Source: a virus. Taken from it: a DNA stretch of 36,463 nt. Position 1 is the stretch's first letter, and every line of letters starts with the position of its first letter. A program made the position numbers and the translations under genes. Of this stretch, positions 8,162 to 16,483 are shown piece by piece. The stretch spans positions 1 through 36,463 of IMG/VR virus record IMGVR_UViG_3300044616_000313; one strand, written 5' to 3'. A model generated the notes under the pieces. It was not told the DNA's origin. It searched no databases and saw only the letters and a list, made by a program, of their open reading frames with translations.

Positions 8162-9199
8162 ATGGCATTCTCTGTTGTCGGTGGTGGACTTTCGACGTAC
8201 ATCCCGTCCACCAATGATCTTGCGACGGGTGCGCTTCAGGTGGAGTTCACCCGAAGCGTCAATTCGTTCGCTCTCACCCGGTACGCGCAGTTGGTTCCCG
8301 TCACGAAGATGACGGGCTACTATCTGCGGCAGGACGTTCCGGACAACGTGCGACTGACGAGCGACCGCGAGTTTGCTTGGCCGCTGGGCAATGACCGCCC
8401 CACGGGTAAGCAGAACTCGTTTGACTTCGTTCAGTACGCCACGCAGCGTTTTGCGTTCCCCTTCTACATCCCGCAGGAGACTGCGACGCAGGCCGCGTGG
8501 GATGTCGTTGCGCAGCACGCTCGCAGCAAGGCGCAGTTGGCGATGACCGCCCGTACGAACCGTGCGGCGGCTATCCTGACCGATACGGGCAACTGGGGCA
8601 GCAACTTCGTTGCGAACCCCACGGCTTCCCCGATTTCGGCTGCGTCGCATTGGAACGGAAGCACGATTGCGAACGCATCCATTCAGACTTCCATTCAGGC
8701 GGTCATGCGGCAGGTGAGCCTGTCGAGCGGCGGCGCGATTGCTCCGAATCAACTCATCATGGTCATTTCTCCGACCGTGGCGAATGTGATTTCGCAGTCT
8801 CCGGAAGTTCGTGAATACGTCCGCAACTACCCCGCCGCCCTTTCGTTCCTTCAGGGTTCGGATACGTTCTCGCGGTGGGGCATTCCCCCGACCCTGTTCG
8901 GGCTGGGCGATGTCGTGGTGGACGATTCGGTGAAGGTGACGAGCAAGAAGGGTGCAACCCTTTCGACTTCGTACATCTACGGCGAGTCGGCCATCTTCGT
9001 GTCGCGTCCGGGTGGACTGGTCGGCGTTGAAGGCGCATCGTCCTTCAGCACGTGCCAAATCTTCGCGTACGAGGACATGACCGTGGAGCAGTTCAACGAT
9101 CCGATGAACCGTCGCATTGAGGGTCGCGTGATCGACAACTCGGTGGCTGCGGTGGTGGCCCCGGTTGGTGGCTATCTGATTCAGGACGTTATCTCCTGA
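8162..9199 (+). CDS. Major capsid protein
   Basis: The 345-residue protein is expected to form the shell in an HK97-like fold. It starts MAFSVVGGGLSTYIPST and continues with a helix-rich N region, a charged stretch around DRPTGKQNSFDF, a long central helix with QAAWDVVAQHARSKAQLAMTARTNRAA and a C-terminal beta region ending GGYLIQDVIS. The size, position after protease/scaffold and decoration genes, and very strong SD (AAGGAGG, 8149-8155) fit an abundant capsid protein. A terminator-like hairpin follows. Residues 6-19 nearly match residues 171-184 of the protease/scaffold protein, which may mark a cleavage or docking signal. Confidence 0.87.
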   Translation: MAFSVVGGGLSTYIPSTNDLATGALQVEFTRSVNSFALTRYAQLVPVTKMTGYYLRQDVPDNVRLTSDREFAWPLGNDRPTGKQNSFDFVQYATQRFAFPFYIPQETATQAAWDVVAQHARSKAQLAMTARTNRAAAILTDTGNWGSNFVANPTASPISAASHWNGSTIANASIQTSIQAVMRQVSLSSGGAIAPNQLIMVISPTVANVISQSPEVREYVRNYPAALSFLQGSDTFSRWGIPPTLFGLGDVVVDDSVKVTSKKGATLSTSYIYGESAIFVSRPGGLVGVEGASSFSTCQIFAYEDMTVEQFNDPMNRRIEGRVIDNSVAAVVAPVGGYLIQDVIS

Positions 9200-9224
9200 T
9201 AAGTGAAGCAGCGGACAACGGGTG

Positions 9225-9244
9225 GGGGGGGCTTCGGCCCCCCC
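9225..9244 (+). terminator. Strong hairpin after the capsid gene
   Basis: An eight-base-pair stem (9225-9232 with 9237-9244) of G/C pairs closes a TTCG tetraloop. It lies 25 bases after the capsid stop. There is no T-run, so it may act as an mRNA 3'-end stabiliser or partial terminator that raises capsid expression relative to the connector and tail genes. Confidence 0.55.
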
Positions 9245-9269
9245 TCCCCGGCTTCTGAAAGGCGGCACG

Positions 9270-9755
9270 ATGGCATACGCTGATTACGCCGACCTAGAGG
9301 CTGCGCTGGATCAGAACATCATCGCGCAGTTGTGTGGGGATGCGGGCACCCCGATGCCGGGGCCGAACCCGATGACCACGCACGCGCTTGACCGGGCTAC
9401 TGCCATCATCCGGTCCTATGTCCGGGTCGGCAACATTTACACGGACGCGGAACTGGCTGCGCTTGACGCGGCCAACGATCCGTTGCTGGTCACGATGGCG
9501 GTTGACCTTGCGACGGAGTTCCTGTTTCAGCGGCGCGGGTCGAAGTTGACTCCCGCGATTGAACAGCGCATCAAGCAGACGTATTCGATGCTAGAGGGGC
9601 TGCGGGACGGCAAGATGCTGTTCGGCTCCGTGGGCGCGAACGCGGACGCGGGTACGCCCGTGGTCAAGGCGGTGGGGTCCGCCGTGACCGGGTGGTACAA
9701 CCAAGTGTCCAACTCGCAATTCTTCCCGCCCCGCCGACCCACGGCCTATCCGTGA
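9270..9755 (+). CDS. Head-tail adaptor, DUF1320 / Mu gp36-like
   Basis: The ATG at 9270 is preceded by GAAAGGCGG; the open frame extends further upstream through the hairpin but without a plausible start. The 161-residue protein has the pattern of connector adaptors: an N-terminal helix (YADYADLEAALDQNIIAQL), ALDRATAIIRSYVRVG, then LLVTMAVDLATEFLFQRRG and a C-terminal tail ending FFPPRRPTAYP. In Mu the gp36 family sits between capsid and gpG genes, as here. It would extend the portal ring and bridge to the tail. It overlaps the next gene by four bases (GTGA). Confidence 0.72.
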   Translation: MAYADYADLEAALDQNIIAQLCGDAGTPMPGPNPMTTHALDRATAIIRSYVRVGNIYTDAELAALDAANDPLLVTMAVDLATEFLFQRRGSKLTPAIEQRIKQTYSMLEGLRDGKMLFGSVGANADAGTPVVKAVGSAVTGWYNQVSNSQFFPPRRPTAYP

Positions 9756-10378
9756 ACTGGCGCAGCCGGGTGCGGCAGGCGTTGCGCGACCCGTCCGTGG
9801 CGGCGGGCATCGCGCAAATTGTCGCGTACTACATGAAGGAACACATCGACCGTTCAGAGGGTCGCGGCGCGGGCGGTCAGGCGGTCGCCTACGCCCCCCT
9901 GAAGGCGTTATACGGCGAGTTTTGGACGAGCAAGCCCGTGAAGGGCGGTACGGTGGTCAAGACCCGCCAAACGGCTTCAGGCCGCACGGAATACCTTGTG
10001 CGCGTTCCGGGCTACCGTAACGGCGGGCACCCCCTGCGGGACACCGGGCTGCTCTACGGCAGTCTGACGGCCACCGGGAAGGCAAGCGGCAGCAGCATCA
10101 AGGTGACCCTGCGCGGCCCGAAGTACGCCCTGTATCAAGACAAGGGGCTTACGACAAAGCGCACCAACTACATCCCCCTCACCCTTGCGGCCAAGCGTGG
10201 CCACGGCACGGGCAACGATCCCGGCAAGGAAGGGTTCACGGAGGGGCGCGACTACCTGCTGGCTCGGCGGGGAGTCAAGGTGCCAGCACGACCTTTCCTC
10301 CTTCCGACGCGGCAAGAGATGACCGCTGTTGGAAAGAGCATCTATCTCGGACTACGATCCATCCTCAAGAGGACTTGA
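9752..10378 (+). CDS. Tail completion protein, Mu gpG-like (phage virion morphogenesis)
   Basis: I take the GTG at 9752, which overlaps the previous stop, as the start, giving 208 residues. The protein carries GGHPLRDTGLLYGSLTATG around residues 103-121 and VPARPFLLPT near 176-185. The combination 'L.DTG.L..S' plus 'PARPFL' marks the phage virion morphogenesis (gpG) family. Members help join or complete the tail at the head-tail interface. Neighbours are the DUF1320-like adaptor and a tail-tube candidate, which is consistent order. Confidence 0.78.
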   Translation: MNWRSRVRQALRDPSVAAGIAQIVAYYMKEHIDRSEGRGAGGQAVAYAPLKALYGEFWTSKPVKGGTVVKTRQTASGRTEYLVRVPGYRNGGHPLRDTGLLYGSLTATGKASGSSIKVTLRGPKYALYQDKGLTTKRTNYIPLTLAAKRGHGTGNDPGKEGFTEGRDYLLARRGVKVPARPFLLPTRQEMTAVGKSIYLGLRSILKRT

Positions 10379-10381
10379 CCC

Positions 10382-10882
10382 ATGCCTATCGCTCTGTTCG
10401 TCCCCGGACCCACCATCATCTCCGTCGATACGGCCAACAGCGGCACGTACACGGAACTTGGTCGGTCGGACAACGACAACCTGCCGTCCATCTCGTTCAC
10501 CGACCATCGCCACGAAGTCAAGACGGTTTCTAGCGGCGCGGTGCCGGAAGAAATTGTCATGCAGAACACCGAAGCCATCGTGACTTGCGCGCTGGTGAAG
10601 TGGGATGCGGATGTCCTGACCAACCTGCTAGCGGACAACCGTGGCAATGCCTTCACCCCGGTTGTGGGGCGGCAGTTGGTGAGCAGCAACGGATTCTTCG
10701 GGCTGCGCATCCGTTCGGTGGCGGCGGGCAATCTCGGCTACACCTTCACCCACGCATTCCTGCGTTCGGACGGCATTTCGGATTCGCAATGGGGTAACCG
10801 CGAGCGCGTGCTTGCGCTGAACTTCCATTGCATCCCGAACCCCTCCACAAACCTTCTCTACGCCTACGCGACGGTTTCCTAA
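10382..10882 (+). CDS. Tail tube protein candidate
   Basis: The 166-residue protein MPIALFVPGPTIISVDT... is beta-rich, with NSGTYTELGRSDNDNLPSIS and a GFFGLRIRSVAAGNLGYTFTHAFL stretch. It sits directly before the tail assembly chaperone pair. In long-tailed phages the major tail tube gene is usually found there. No sheath-like gene is present in the window, which supports a non-contractile tail. I do not recognise a family by motif, so the call rests on position, size and composition. Its stop overlaps the start of the chaperone gene by one base. Confidence 0.55.
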   Translation: MPIALFVPGPTIISVDTANSGTYTELGRSDNDNLPSISFTDHRHEVKTVSSGAVPEEIVMQNTEAIVTCALVKWDADVLTNLLADNRGNAFTPVVGRQLVSSNGFFGLRIRSVAAGNLGYTFTHAFLRSDGISDSQWGNRERVLALNFHCIPNPSTNLLYAYATVS

Positions 10883-11145
10883 TGCCTATCGAACTAACCG
10901 AAAACGACGATCCGATGCTGTTCGCCGTGTCGCTCCCCAACGGGCGGCTGGTGTTTCAGTTCAACGAAGTAACCGCGACGCTTCAGGCGATGAATGGCGG
11001 GCAGAACCCCGGCGTGCCGGAACTTGCTCGCGCAATGCGCGAGGCAAGCCGCACGGCAGACGTAGCGAAGGACGCGACGGACGCGCAGTTGTTCGCCGCG
11101 TATGCGCGTGCAGCGCAAAGGGTGGAGCAGGCGGGAAACGGCTAA
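10882..11145 (+). CDS. Tail assembly chaperone, short product (G-like)
   Basis: The 87-residue protein starts MPIELTENDDPMLFAVS and ends RVEQAGNG. It is acidic and helical towards its C terminus (ELARAMREASRTADVAKDATDAQLFAAYARAAQ). It lies between the tube candidate and the tape measure region, the place of lambda G/GT-type chaperones. Just before its stop is GGGAAAC (11133-11139) in the correct phase for -1 slippage. A fraction of ribosomes should continue into the next frame to make a longer chaperone. These proteins coat the tape measure during tail assembly and are absent from the virion. Confidence 0.72.
   Translation: MPIELTENDDPMLFAVSLPNGRLVFQFNEVTATLQAMNGGQNPGVPELARAMREASRTADVAKDATDAQLFAAYARAAQRVEQAGNG
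11133..11139 (+). promoter_or_regulatory. -1 programmed frameshift slippery heptamer GGGAAAC
   Basis: The heptamer reads G GGA AAC in the upstream frame, the X XXY YYZ form, and differs from the lambda G/GT site (GGGAAAG) only in its last base. Slippage yields GGG AAA and reads CGG next. It lies four bases before the zero-frame stop at 11143-11145. I did not identify a clear downstream stimulatory structure. Confidence 0.7.
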
Positions 11146-11387
11146 AGGCGGTAGCCCGATTTGTAAGCGTCTACGGGCGACCGCCGACAGAGTTCGACAA
11201 GGACACGGCGATGGGCCTGATGGCGAACATCCCCGCAGTTGAGGCAGCGCAGGCACTTGTATTTGCCCGCGCCATTTCTATTGCGTTCGGTGATGGGAAG
11301 CAGATGGCATCGACGGTGTACGCCGCTACGGGCAACAGTCGGCTGGCGCAGAAGATTGAGATTGATTCCATGAGGCAGGCGCGATGA
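11139..11387 (+). CDS. Tail assembly chaperone, frameshift extension (T-like domain)
   Basis: After the -1 shift the frame is open for 82 residues, beginning RLKAVARFVSVYGRPPTEF and ending IEIDSMRQAR, with the stop at 11385-11387. The joined product from 10882 would be about 168 residues. The frame has no ATG near its beginning or SD of its own, and codon usage looks like the neighbours. The next gene starts inside its stop (ATGA), so the stretch cannot be intergenic filler. The whole arrangement matches the G/GT chaperones of long-tailed phages, where the T part binds the tape measure. The product amount depends on frameshift efficiency. Confidence 0.72.
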   Translation, partial: RLKAVARFVSVYGRPPTEFDKDTAMGLMANIPAVEAAQALVFARAISIAFGDGKQMASTVYAATGNSRLAQKIEIDSMRQAR

Positions 11388-11842
11388 CGAACACGGGCGA
11401 AATCCTGTTTGAAATGCGCGACCGACTCGCGGAGTGGATGCAGGAGCGCGGCTACGGGTCGAACGTCTACATCGTGGAAGCCCCGATTGATGACATGGTG
11501 GGGACGTACGCCATACAAATTGTTCCCGGCCCGGATACGGCAGCGCACCCGAACAGCGGCGTAGGGCTGATTCGGACGAGCGTAGACATGGTGGTGTGGT
11601 GGCGCGGCATGGCCGACCCGGTAATGCGCGGCACGTATCGAATCGCAGGAGGCGAAGGCATCCAGCAGTTCGCGGATGTCCTGCGCGAATGGCTGGTGCA
11701 ACGCACCTTCGATGGTCGCATGGTGGTGCCGATGACGTTCCGTAACGGCGGCACGGTGCAGGCGGTGCCGGAACTGGAGGGGTGGCTGACCCTAAAGGAC
11801 ACCTACGAGTTCGGCTATGAGATGGATTGGGAGGTGAAGTAG
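11384..11842 (+). CDS. Tail terminator / minor tail protein candidate
   Basis: This 152-residue protein starts at an ATG overlapping the stop of the chaperone extension. It begins with an amphipathic helix (GEILFEMRDRLAEWMQER) followed by alternating beta strands (VYIVEAP, TYAIQIVPG, SVDMVVWWRG) and a central helix (IQQFADVLREWLVQ). This alpha-beta order and size recall tail terminator proteins, which cap the tail tube at its head-proximal end. However, terminators usually precede the tube gene, whereas this one lies after the chaperones. The assignment is tentative. The last bases contain GGGAGGTG, which serves as SD for the next gene. Confidence 0.5.
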   Translation: MTNTGEILFEMRDRLAEWMQERGYGSNVYIVEAPIDDMVGTYAIQIVPGPDTAAHPNSGVGLIRTSVDMVVWWRGMADPVMRGTYRIAGGEGIQQFADVLREWLVQRTFDGRMVVPMTFRNGGTVQAVPELEGWLTLKDTYEFGYEMDWEVK

Positions 11843-11844
11843 CC

Positions 11845-12840
11845 GTGGAGGATCTAGGAACAATCAGCATCAACATCCGCGAACTTGGCGGCGGGGGCGG
11901 GGGTGGAGCGGGTAGCGGCAACGTCGGCGGTGGTCCGGGCGGCGGCGGTGGGTTTCAGGCGAACTACGGCAATCGACTGCTTGGCCCCCTCACGGCTATG
12001 CAGGAACGAATCTCACAGGCGTTCGGCAACATCGCGGGATTTGCAACGGGATCAAATCGCGTATTTAGCGACGTAAAGCGAACGGTGGCTTCGGGCATGG
12101 TGGCGATGCAGGTGGACCGCGCACGCGCTGCGGGCTTTGCGAGCAACCTTCGGTCTGAACTGGTGGGGTTTTTTCGTGCGCCGACGATGGGTGGCTACTC
12201 GCAACTCATGCGCGAAGGCACGGCGACTAGCACCGTTATCAATGCGCTTGGCAAGACGGGCAAGGTGGTGGACAAGGCGTTGTATCGCTTGTCGGTGGTC
12301 GGCTCCGTGGCATCGCTGGCACTTGCAGGGTTGCGTGCGTCCGCAGATTTCACGGCCAAGCGCGTGGAGGCGGTCGGCACCTATAGCGGTCGCGTGCAGT
12401 TTGAATTGCTGCGACAGCAGTTCCTCAAACTCGATATGGCAATGTACGAAGCCGCAGAGAACGGGAAACTGTACGCACGGGTACTTCGGACCCAAACGTA
12501 CGAAATCCATATGCAGGCGTTCTTTACCCGTGAACTAGGTCGATTCACTTCGGTACTGTCACAGGCGTTTTCCGTGCTTACGGGAATGTTGTATCACTTG
12601 GGAACTGCGGTTCTGTTCATCATGAACATTCCCTCGCGGATGGCAGAAGCGTTGGAAGCCCCATTCCGATACCTGCTTGATGCCGCTCTGCCGGGGAGCG
12701 CGTTGTATGGATTGCGCGAGGTGCTGAAGTATCTCGGCATCATTGAGGACAACACGCGCAAGACGAACGAAGCCGACCCAAACGATGTCAATGCGTGGTT
12801 CCAAGCGGACATTCGCGTAATGACCGGAAAGGCGTATTGA
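11845..12840 (+). CDS. Short tape measure protein candidate
   Basis: The chosen GTG at 11845 follows GGGAGGTGAAG and gives 331 residues. A glycine-rich segment (about residues 14-36) leads into long amphipathic and hydrophobic helices, including GKVVDKALYRLSVVGSVASLALAGL (about 140-165) and FSVLTGMLYHLGTAVLFIMNIP (about 240-262). Its place right after the chaperones and before distal tail genes is that of the tape measure, which sets tail length and enters the host membrane during DNA injection. It is short for this role. At the usual 0.15 nm per residue the tail would be about 50 nm. No other gene in the tail block is a better candidate. Confidence 0.55.
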   Translation: MEDLGTISINIRELGGGGGGGAGSGNVGGGPGGGGGFQANYGNRLLGPLTAMQERISQAFGNIAGFATGSNRVFSDVKRTVASGMVAMQVDRARAAGFASNLRSELVGFFRAPTMGGYSQLMREGTATSTVINALGKTGKVVDKALYRLSVVGSVASLALAGLRASADFTAKRVEAVGTYSGRVQFELLRQQFLKLDMAMYEAAENGKLYARVLRTQTYEIHMQAFFTRELGRFTSVLSQAFSVLTGMLYHLGTAVLFIMNIPSRMAEALEAPFRYLLDAALPGSALYGLREVLKYLGIIEDNTRKTNEADPNDVNAWFQADIRVMTGKAY

Positions 12841-12841
12841 G

Positions 12842-14680
12842 ATGCCCAGCACACTCGTCATGCAGTTGTCAACGGGAGCGAGCGCGACGTTCAACAACGT
12901 GCAGGTGGATGCCTACAACTGCGATCCGATCTATGCGGAGGGAACGCAGATTGTCGCGGAGCAGAAGCGCATGGTGCGCGGCACAGCCATCGTCAACACG
13001 GGTACGACCAACTATTCGACGTTCCTTGCCACGCTGCGCGATTCGGCGGGCAGGCTGAATAGTGCCGCGCTGACGGTCAACGGCCAAAGCCTGTTTGCGG
13101 CATCAACAGATGCGCGTGGATGGCCGACCGCGAAGGTGGAAACGACGGAAATCGTGGGTACGCAGACGGCGTTGATGCGGTTTGAGATTGAGAACCACGT
13201 GACGTTCAACGGCAATCAGACGGTGACCGCACACCGTTGGACGCAGCGGATGTCAATGGACGCAGCCGGGAAGCCGACGCGCACCGTAAACGGCACGCTG
13301 CATATCACGCGCAGCACAACTGGGACAAGTACGACCGCTGCGATTGGGTCTACATCATGGACAGGGCGTGCAGCCTTTGCCGACCTGTTCCGGAATGCGA
13401 TTATCCCGCCCGTGCCGGGTCCGGGTTGGCGGCGCGAGGGGCAGGAGTTCGCGCTGGACGAGTTGGGCACGATGCTTACCTACTCGTTCACGGACAAGTG
13501 GCACACCCATGACCTTCCGGACGGTGTGAAGGTTGGCAACATGAACTGCGTCTACGAACGGTCGATGCAGAACGCCACTCTTGCCACGATTCAGTTTTCC
13601 TGCGAACTGGAAGGCGAGCAGGGGTTGAAGCACATCACGGGCACGACAGGCAATCGCAAGTTAGTGGAAGCGGCGGTTGAACTTGCCAAGACCCGCGTAG
13701 ACCTGAACTTCCAGCAGACTTGGATTACGCGACTTCGTGTTGAGGAACGCGAAATCCTGACCGGGTTTTCGATTCGGTTTGAACTTGACGCGATGGTGCA
13801 GCCGAAGGGCAGCGATTCGGCAAGCAGCACAAGCATTCTCGGGCTGGCCTACATGGTCGGCAACCAGTTCACGATCACGCGCACGGAAACACGGGAAGCC
13901 CCGCCGTACGGCTCATCCATGCTGGTGTCGGGCATTGAATCGCAGTATGCGATGCTTCCGTACTTCGTCGGCAACCTGATTGACGGAATGGCGAATACGG
14001 GCGGCAATATGCCGCAGGCGGCGTTGTTTACGATCCCCCAAGCCAATACGTTCGGCCCCATCAATGTTGCCATTATTAGCAATGCCGATGGCGTGAACTT
14101 GATGAACACGGAGTTGGGCGGTGCGTTTAGCGGAACGCAGTCGCAGCCCGCATCCGTGAGCGGATTCACCACGGCAATCGGGGACACCCACGGACACACC
14201 AAGACCACGGTGGACCCCGGCATCGTCCGGTTGTCTCCCATGTACGTCGATGCGCCGGACCTGCTGTTCCAAACGCGCAAGCCTACGGCGGTGGTGACTG
14301 AATACATCGAAGTGTCTCGGATGAACCAAGCCCCGCCACGGTATCAGCGACCGCTTCCTGCGCAGGCGTACCTTGCCAATGAGGATTGGCGCGTGTCGCA
14401 TGGCAAGTATGACCCGCAAGGGAACCGCCTGTTCAGCGGCGTGTTTACCCGGTCGTACGTGACGTATGACGTAGGCGCAGGCAGCACGGTGGGCTTTAGC
14501 ACGTTTGTAGCCCCAAGCGGCGCATTCGTTCGTCGATGGTCTACGCCGAACAACGGACTGCTTCCCCCGGTGTCACCCGCGACCACGGCGGGAAGCGATG
14601 TCCCATCCTCCAGCAGCCTTGCGGCGGCGACGGATGCAAGGCAGCAGTACGCAGTCACCACGGCCACGTTGGTCACATGA
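12842..14680 (+). CDS. Large minor tail / distal tail protein
   Basis: The 612-residue protein has a beta-rich character throughout, with ALMRFEIENHVTFNGNQTVTAHRW near residue 100-123 and LKHITGTTGNRKLVEAAVELAKT near 262-284. A second half around residues 330-480 has VGNLIDGMANTGG and alternating strands. The C terminus is Ser/Thr/Ala rich. It follows the tape measure candidate by one base and overlaps the next gene (ATGA). Position indicates a distal tail or baseplate-type component. I do not recognise a defined family, and no enzyme motif is visible. Confidence 0.65.
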   Translation: MPSTLVMQLSTGASATFNNVQVDAYNCDPIYAEGTQIVAEQKRMVRGTAIVNTGTTNYSTFLATLRDSAGRLNSAALTVNGQSLFAASTDARGWPTAKVETTEIVGTQTALMRFEIENHVTFNGNQTVTAHRWTQRMSMDAAGKPTRTVNGTLHITRSTTGTSTTAAIGSTSWTGRAAFADLFRNAIIPPVPGPGWRREGQEFALDELGTMLTYSFTDKWHTHDLPDGVKVGNMNCVYERSMQNATLATIQFSCELEGEQGLKHITGTTGNRKLVEAAVELAKTRVDLNFQQTWITRLRVEEREILTGFSIRFELDAMVQPKGSDSASSTSILGLAYMVGNQFTITRTETREAPPYGSSMLVSGIESQYAMLPYFVGNLIDGMANTGGNMPQAALFTIPQANTFGPINVAIISNADGVNLMNTELGGAFSGTQSQPASVSGFTTAIGDTHGHTKTTVDPGIVRLSPMYVDAPDLLFQTRKPTAVVTEYIEVSRMNQAPPRYQRPLPAQAYLANEDWRVSHGKYDPQGNRLFSGVFTRSYVTYDVGAGSTVGFSTFVAPSGAFVRRWSTPNNGLLPPVSPATTAGSDVPSSSSLAAATDARQQYAVTTATLVT

Positions 14681-16482
14681 TTCAGGCGTTCTTTACTACT
14701 TCCAGCAGCACCGATATCCCGGCCCGCGTGCCGGACGGTGACCTACTGGACCTTGCCGCGAGCGTCGGCGTAGAACCGGGCGACCTGTTCAGCGTGGACA
14801 TCCCATCGGGAGCAACGCGACATGCTCGCATCCGGGTGTTGGTGGCGCAGGATCAGTTGACCGCGCTCTACAACAGCGTGTCGGACGGGTCGAACCCCAG
14901 CGCGACGTTCACGTGGCAGGAGAACACCAACGCCACGGCTATGACGATGGACGTATGGCTGCTTCCTCCGCGTCCGCTTTACATGGTCGCAGGCGGCGCA
15001 GGTGTGGCGGTGGTGGAGGCGGTCGATGCGCGGTGGTGGTGGTCGCAGTCACAGGCGAACACGCTCAATGCCGTGCCGCTTCAGGGCGTGCTGCGAAGTT
15101 CAGATGGGCGATGGGCAATCAAGGCAGCAACAGCAAGCACGCCAACGGGATTGATGAGCGCGCTGATTACCGCAATCAGTTCAGCGGGGTTGCCGGGAAC
15201 TATCGGGCTTGGCAGTTATTCCGCCAATTCCCTGCTTATCAATCGGTTGACTGACTTCGTGCTTACGCCGGAATGCTCGCTTGCGATGGCGATTGACACG
15301 CTGGCAGCAGCGACCGGGTTCATGGTGCAATGGGATACGTCCACCATGACCCTTGAACTGGTGCCTGTGGGGGGCGATGCGTCCACGCTCAATTCGTGGA
15401 TGACCGCGAACAAGGTGGCCTATGCGGGCGGCGCGCAACCCCCCGCGAACACCTTTAGCCCGACCGAACCGCTGGCAACCTTGTGGTACGGCAACGCGGC
15501 GCAGCAGCGCAACATGATGCCGAACGCGGTTACTACGTCGTTCCCGTATCGGACTGTCGAAGGCAAGACGCGCTACAACAACACGGCGACCGACTCCACC
15601 ACGCTCATGTTTGCGACGGAGAAGGAGTTTGGGTGGGAAAGCGCGATCACGACCGGACGAGCGCGGGCCGACATTGGCAAGCGGCTGTTGAAGGAGCCGC
15701 GTCCGTTGGTGGCGAGCAGCACGCCGGGGTTGACCCCGCTGACCCCGGCTACGGCCATCCTTGGCACGACTGCGCCATCATGGAACTATCCGGGCTACAT
15801 CACGCAGGTAGTGAACCTGTTGCAGACACGGGCATCGGTAATGTCCGGGCGCATCGGGTGGGGTGGATGGGCTGCGGTGCCAACGGGCAGTTTCCGATGC
15901 ACAATGCTGCGGTACTGCTTGTCTGTTCGGGCTGGCGAATTGGTCCCGGTGACCATCACGGACTGCGATCAAGACGATTGGCTGCTCGGCCCGGACGGGA
16001 TGATGGAGTCAGACCCGAAGCAACTGACGTTATCAAAAGGCACGACGCATCTTCGGCGGTTGTGGAATGGCGCGGTCATGGCGGATACAGCCCCGCCAAA
16101 TACGCGGGTGTTCGCGGCTCGCATCACGGGCAGCACCGAAATCTGCGACGGATGGAAGTGGGAATACCAGTTTGAGGAAGTCGAACCCGCGAAAATCCCG
16201 TGTCCGATGGTAGTTTCGATTTCGCCATTTGATCGAACCGATATGGCACTCAACCTCATGGAAGAAACGAATGACTCCGTGACGGGGTTTATTGCTCCCG
16301 GAGTGTCGCAGGCCAATTACCCGAATGCGACTGTTTCACCCATAGCGATTGCAACGGGAACCATCGTTACGATGGTGGAACAGTTCCCGGCAATTTCCGA
16401 TGGAACGACGGCAGAAGTTCCTGTGCCGAAATACTGGTTCACGATTCCGAACGCGGTGTTGGTTGAATGCGAAGGAGAATGA
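14677..16482 (+). CDS. Large minor tail / tail tip protein
   Basis: The ATG at 14677 overlaps the previous stop. The frame is open further upstream to 14536 but that part is a shadow of the preceding gene. The 601-residue protein starts MIQAFFTTSSSTDIPARVPDGDLLDLAAS. It contains VEAVDARWWWSQSQ (about 112-125), ECSLAMAIDTLAAATGFMVQWD (about 204-225) and many W and Y residues. This resembles tail-tip or hub proteins that sit between distal tail protein and fibres, but no family is recognised. The short gene at 16484 and the fibre gene follow, so it is probably part of the tail tip that holds the fibre. Confidence 0.62.
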   Translation: MIQAFFTTSSSTDIPARVPDGDLLDLAASVGVEPGDLFSVDIPSGATRHARIRVLVAQDQLTALYNSVSDGSNPSATFTWQENTNATAMTMDVWLLPPRPLYMVAGGAGVAVVEAVDARWWWSQSQANTLNAVPLQGVLRSSDGRWAIKAATASTPTGLMSALITAISSAGLPGTIGLGSYSANSLLINRLTDFVLTPECSLAMAIDTLAAATGFMVQWDTSTMTLELVPVGGDASTLNSWMTANKVAYAGGAQPPANTFSPTEPLATLWYGNAAQQRNMMPNAVTTSFPYRTVEGKTRYNNTATDSTTLMFATEKEFGWESAITTGRARADIGKRLLKEPRPLVASSTPGLTPLTPATAILGTTAPSWNYPGYITQVVNLLQTRASVMSGRIGWGGWAAVPTGSFRCTMLRYCLSVRAGELVPVTITDCDQDDWLLGPDGMMESDPKQLTLSKGTTHLRRLWNGAVMADTAPPNTRVFAARITGSTEICDGWKWEYQFEEVEPAKIPCPMVVSISPFDRTDMALNLMEETNDSVTGFIAPGVSQANYPNATVSPIAIATGTIVTMVEQFPAISDGTTAEVPVPKYWFTIPNAVLVECEGE

Positions 16483-16483
16483 C

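Noticed and set aside
8096-9268. Long 390-codon open frame on the minus strand opposite the capsid gene
   Set aside because: It is fully antisense to a confident capsid gene, is rich in Arg/His/Gly of shadow type, and has no promoter or SD of its own. GC-rich DNA commonly yields such frames.
10372-10384. TTGACC before the tail-tube candidate as a promoter
   Set aside because: It lies only a few bases before the ATG and has no room for a -10.
14536-14676. N-terminal extension of the tail tip protein
   Set aside because: It is out of frame over the previous gene's coding end, whereas the ATG at 14677 gives a normal ATGA overlap.
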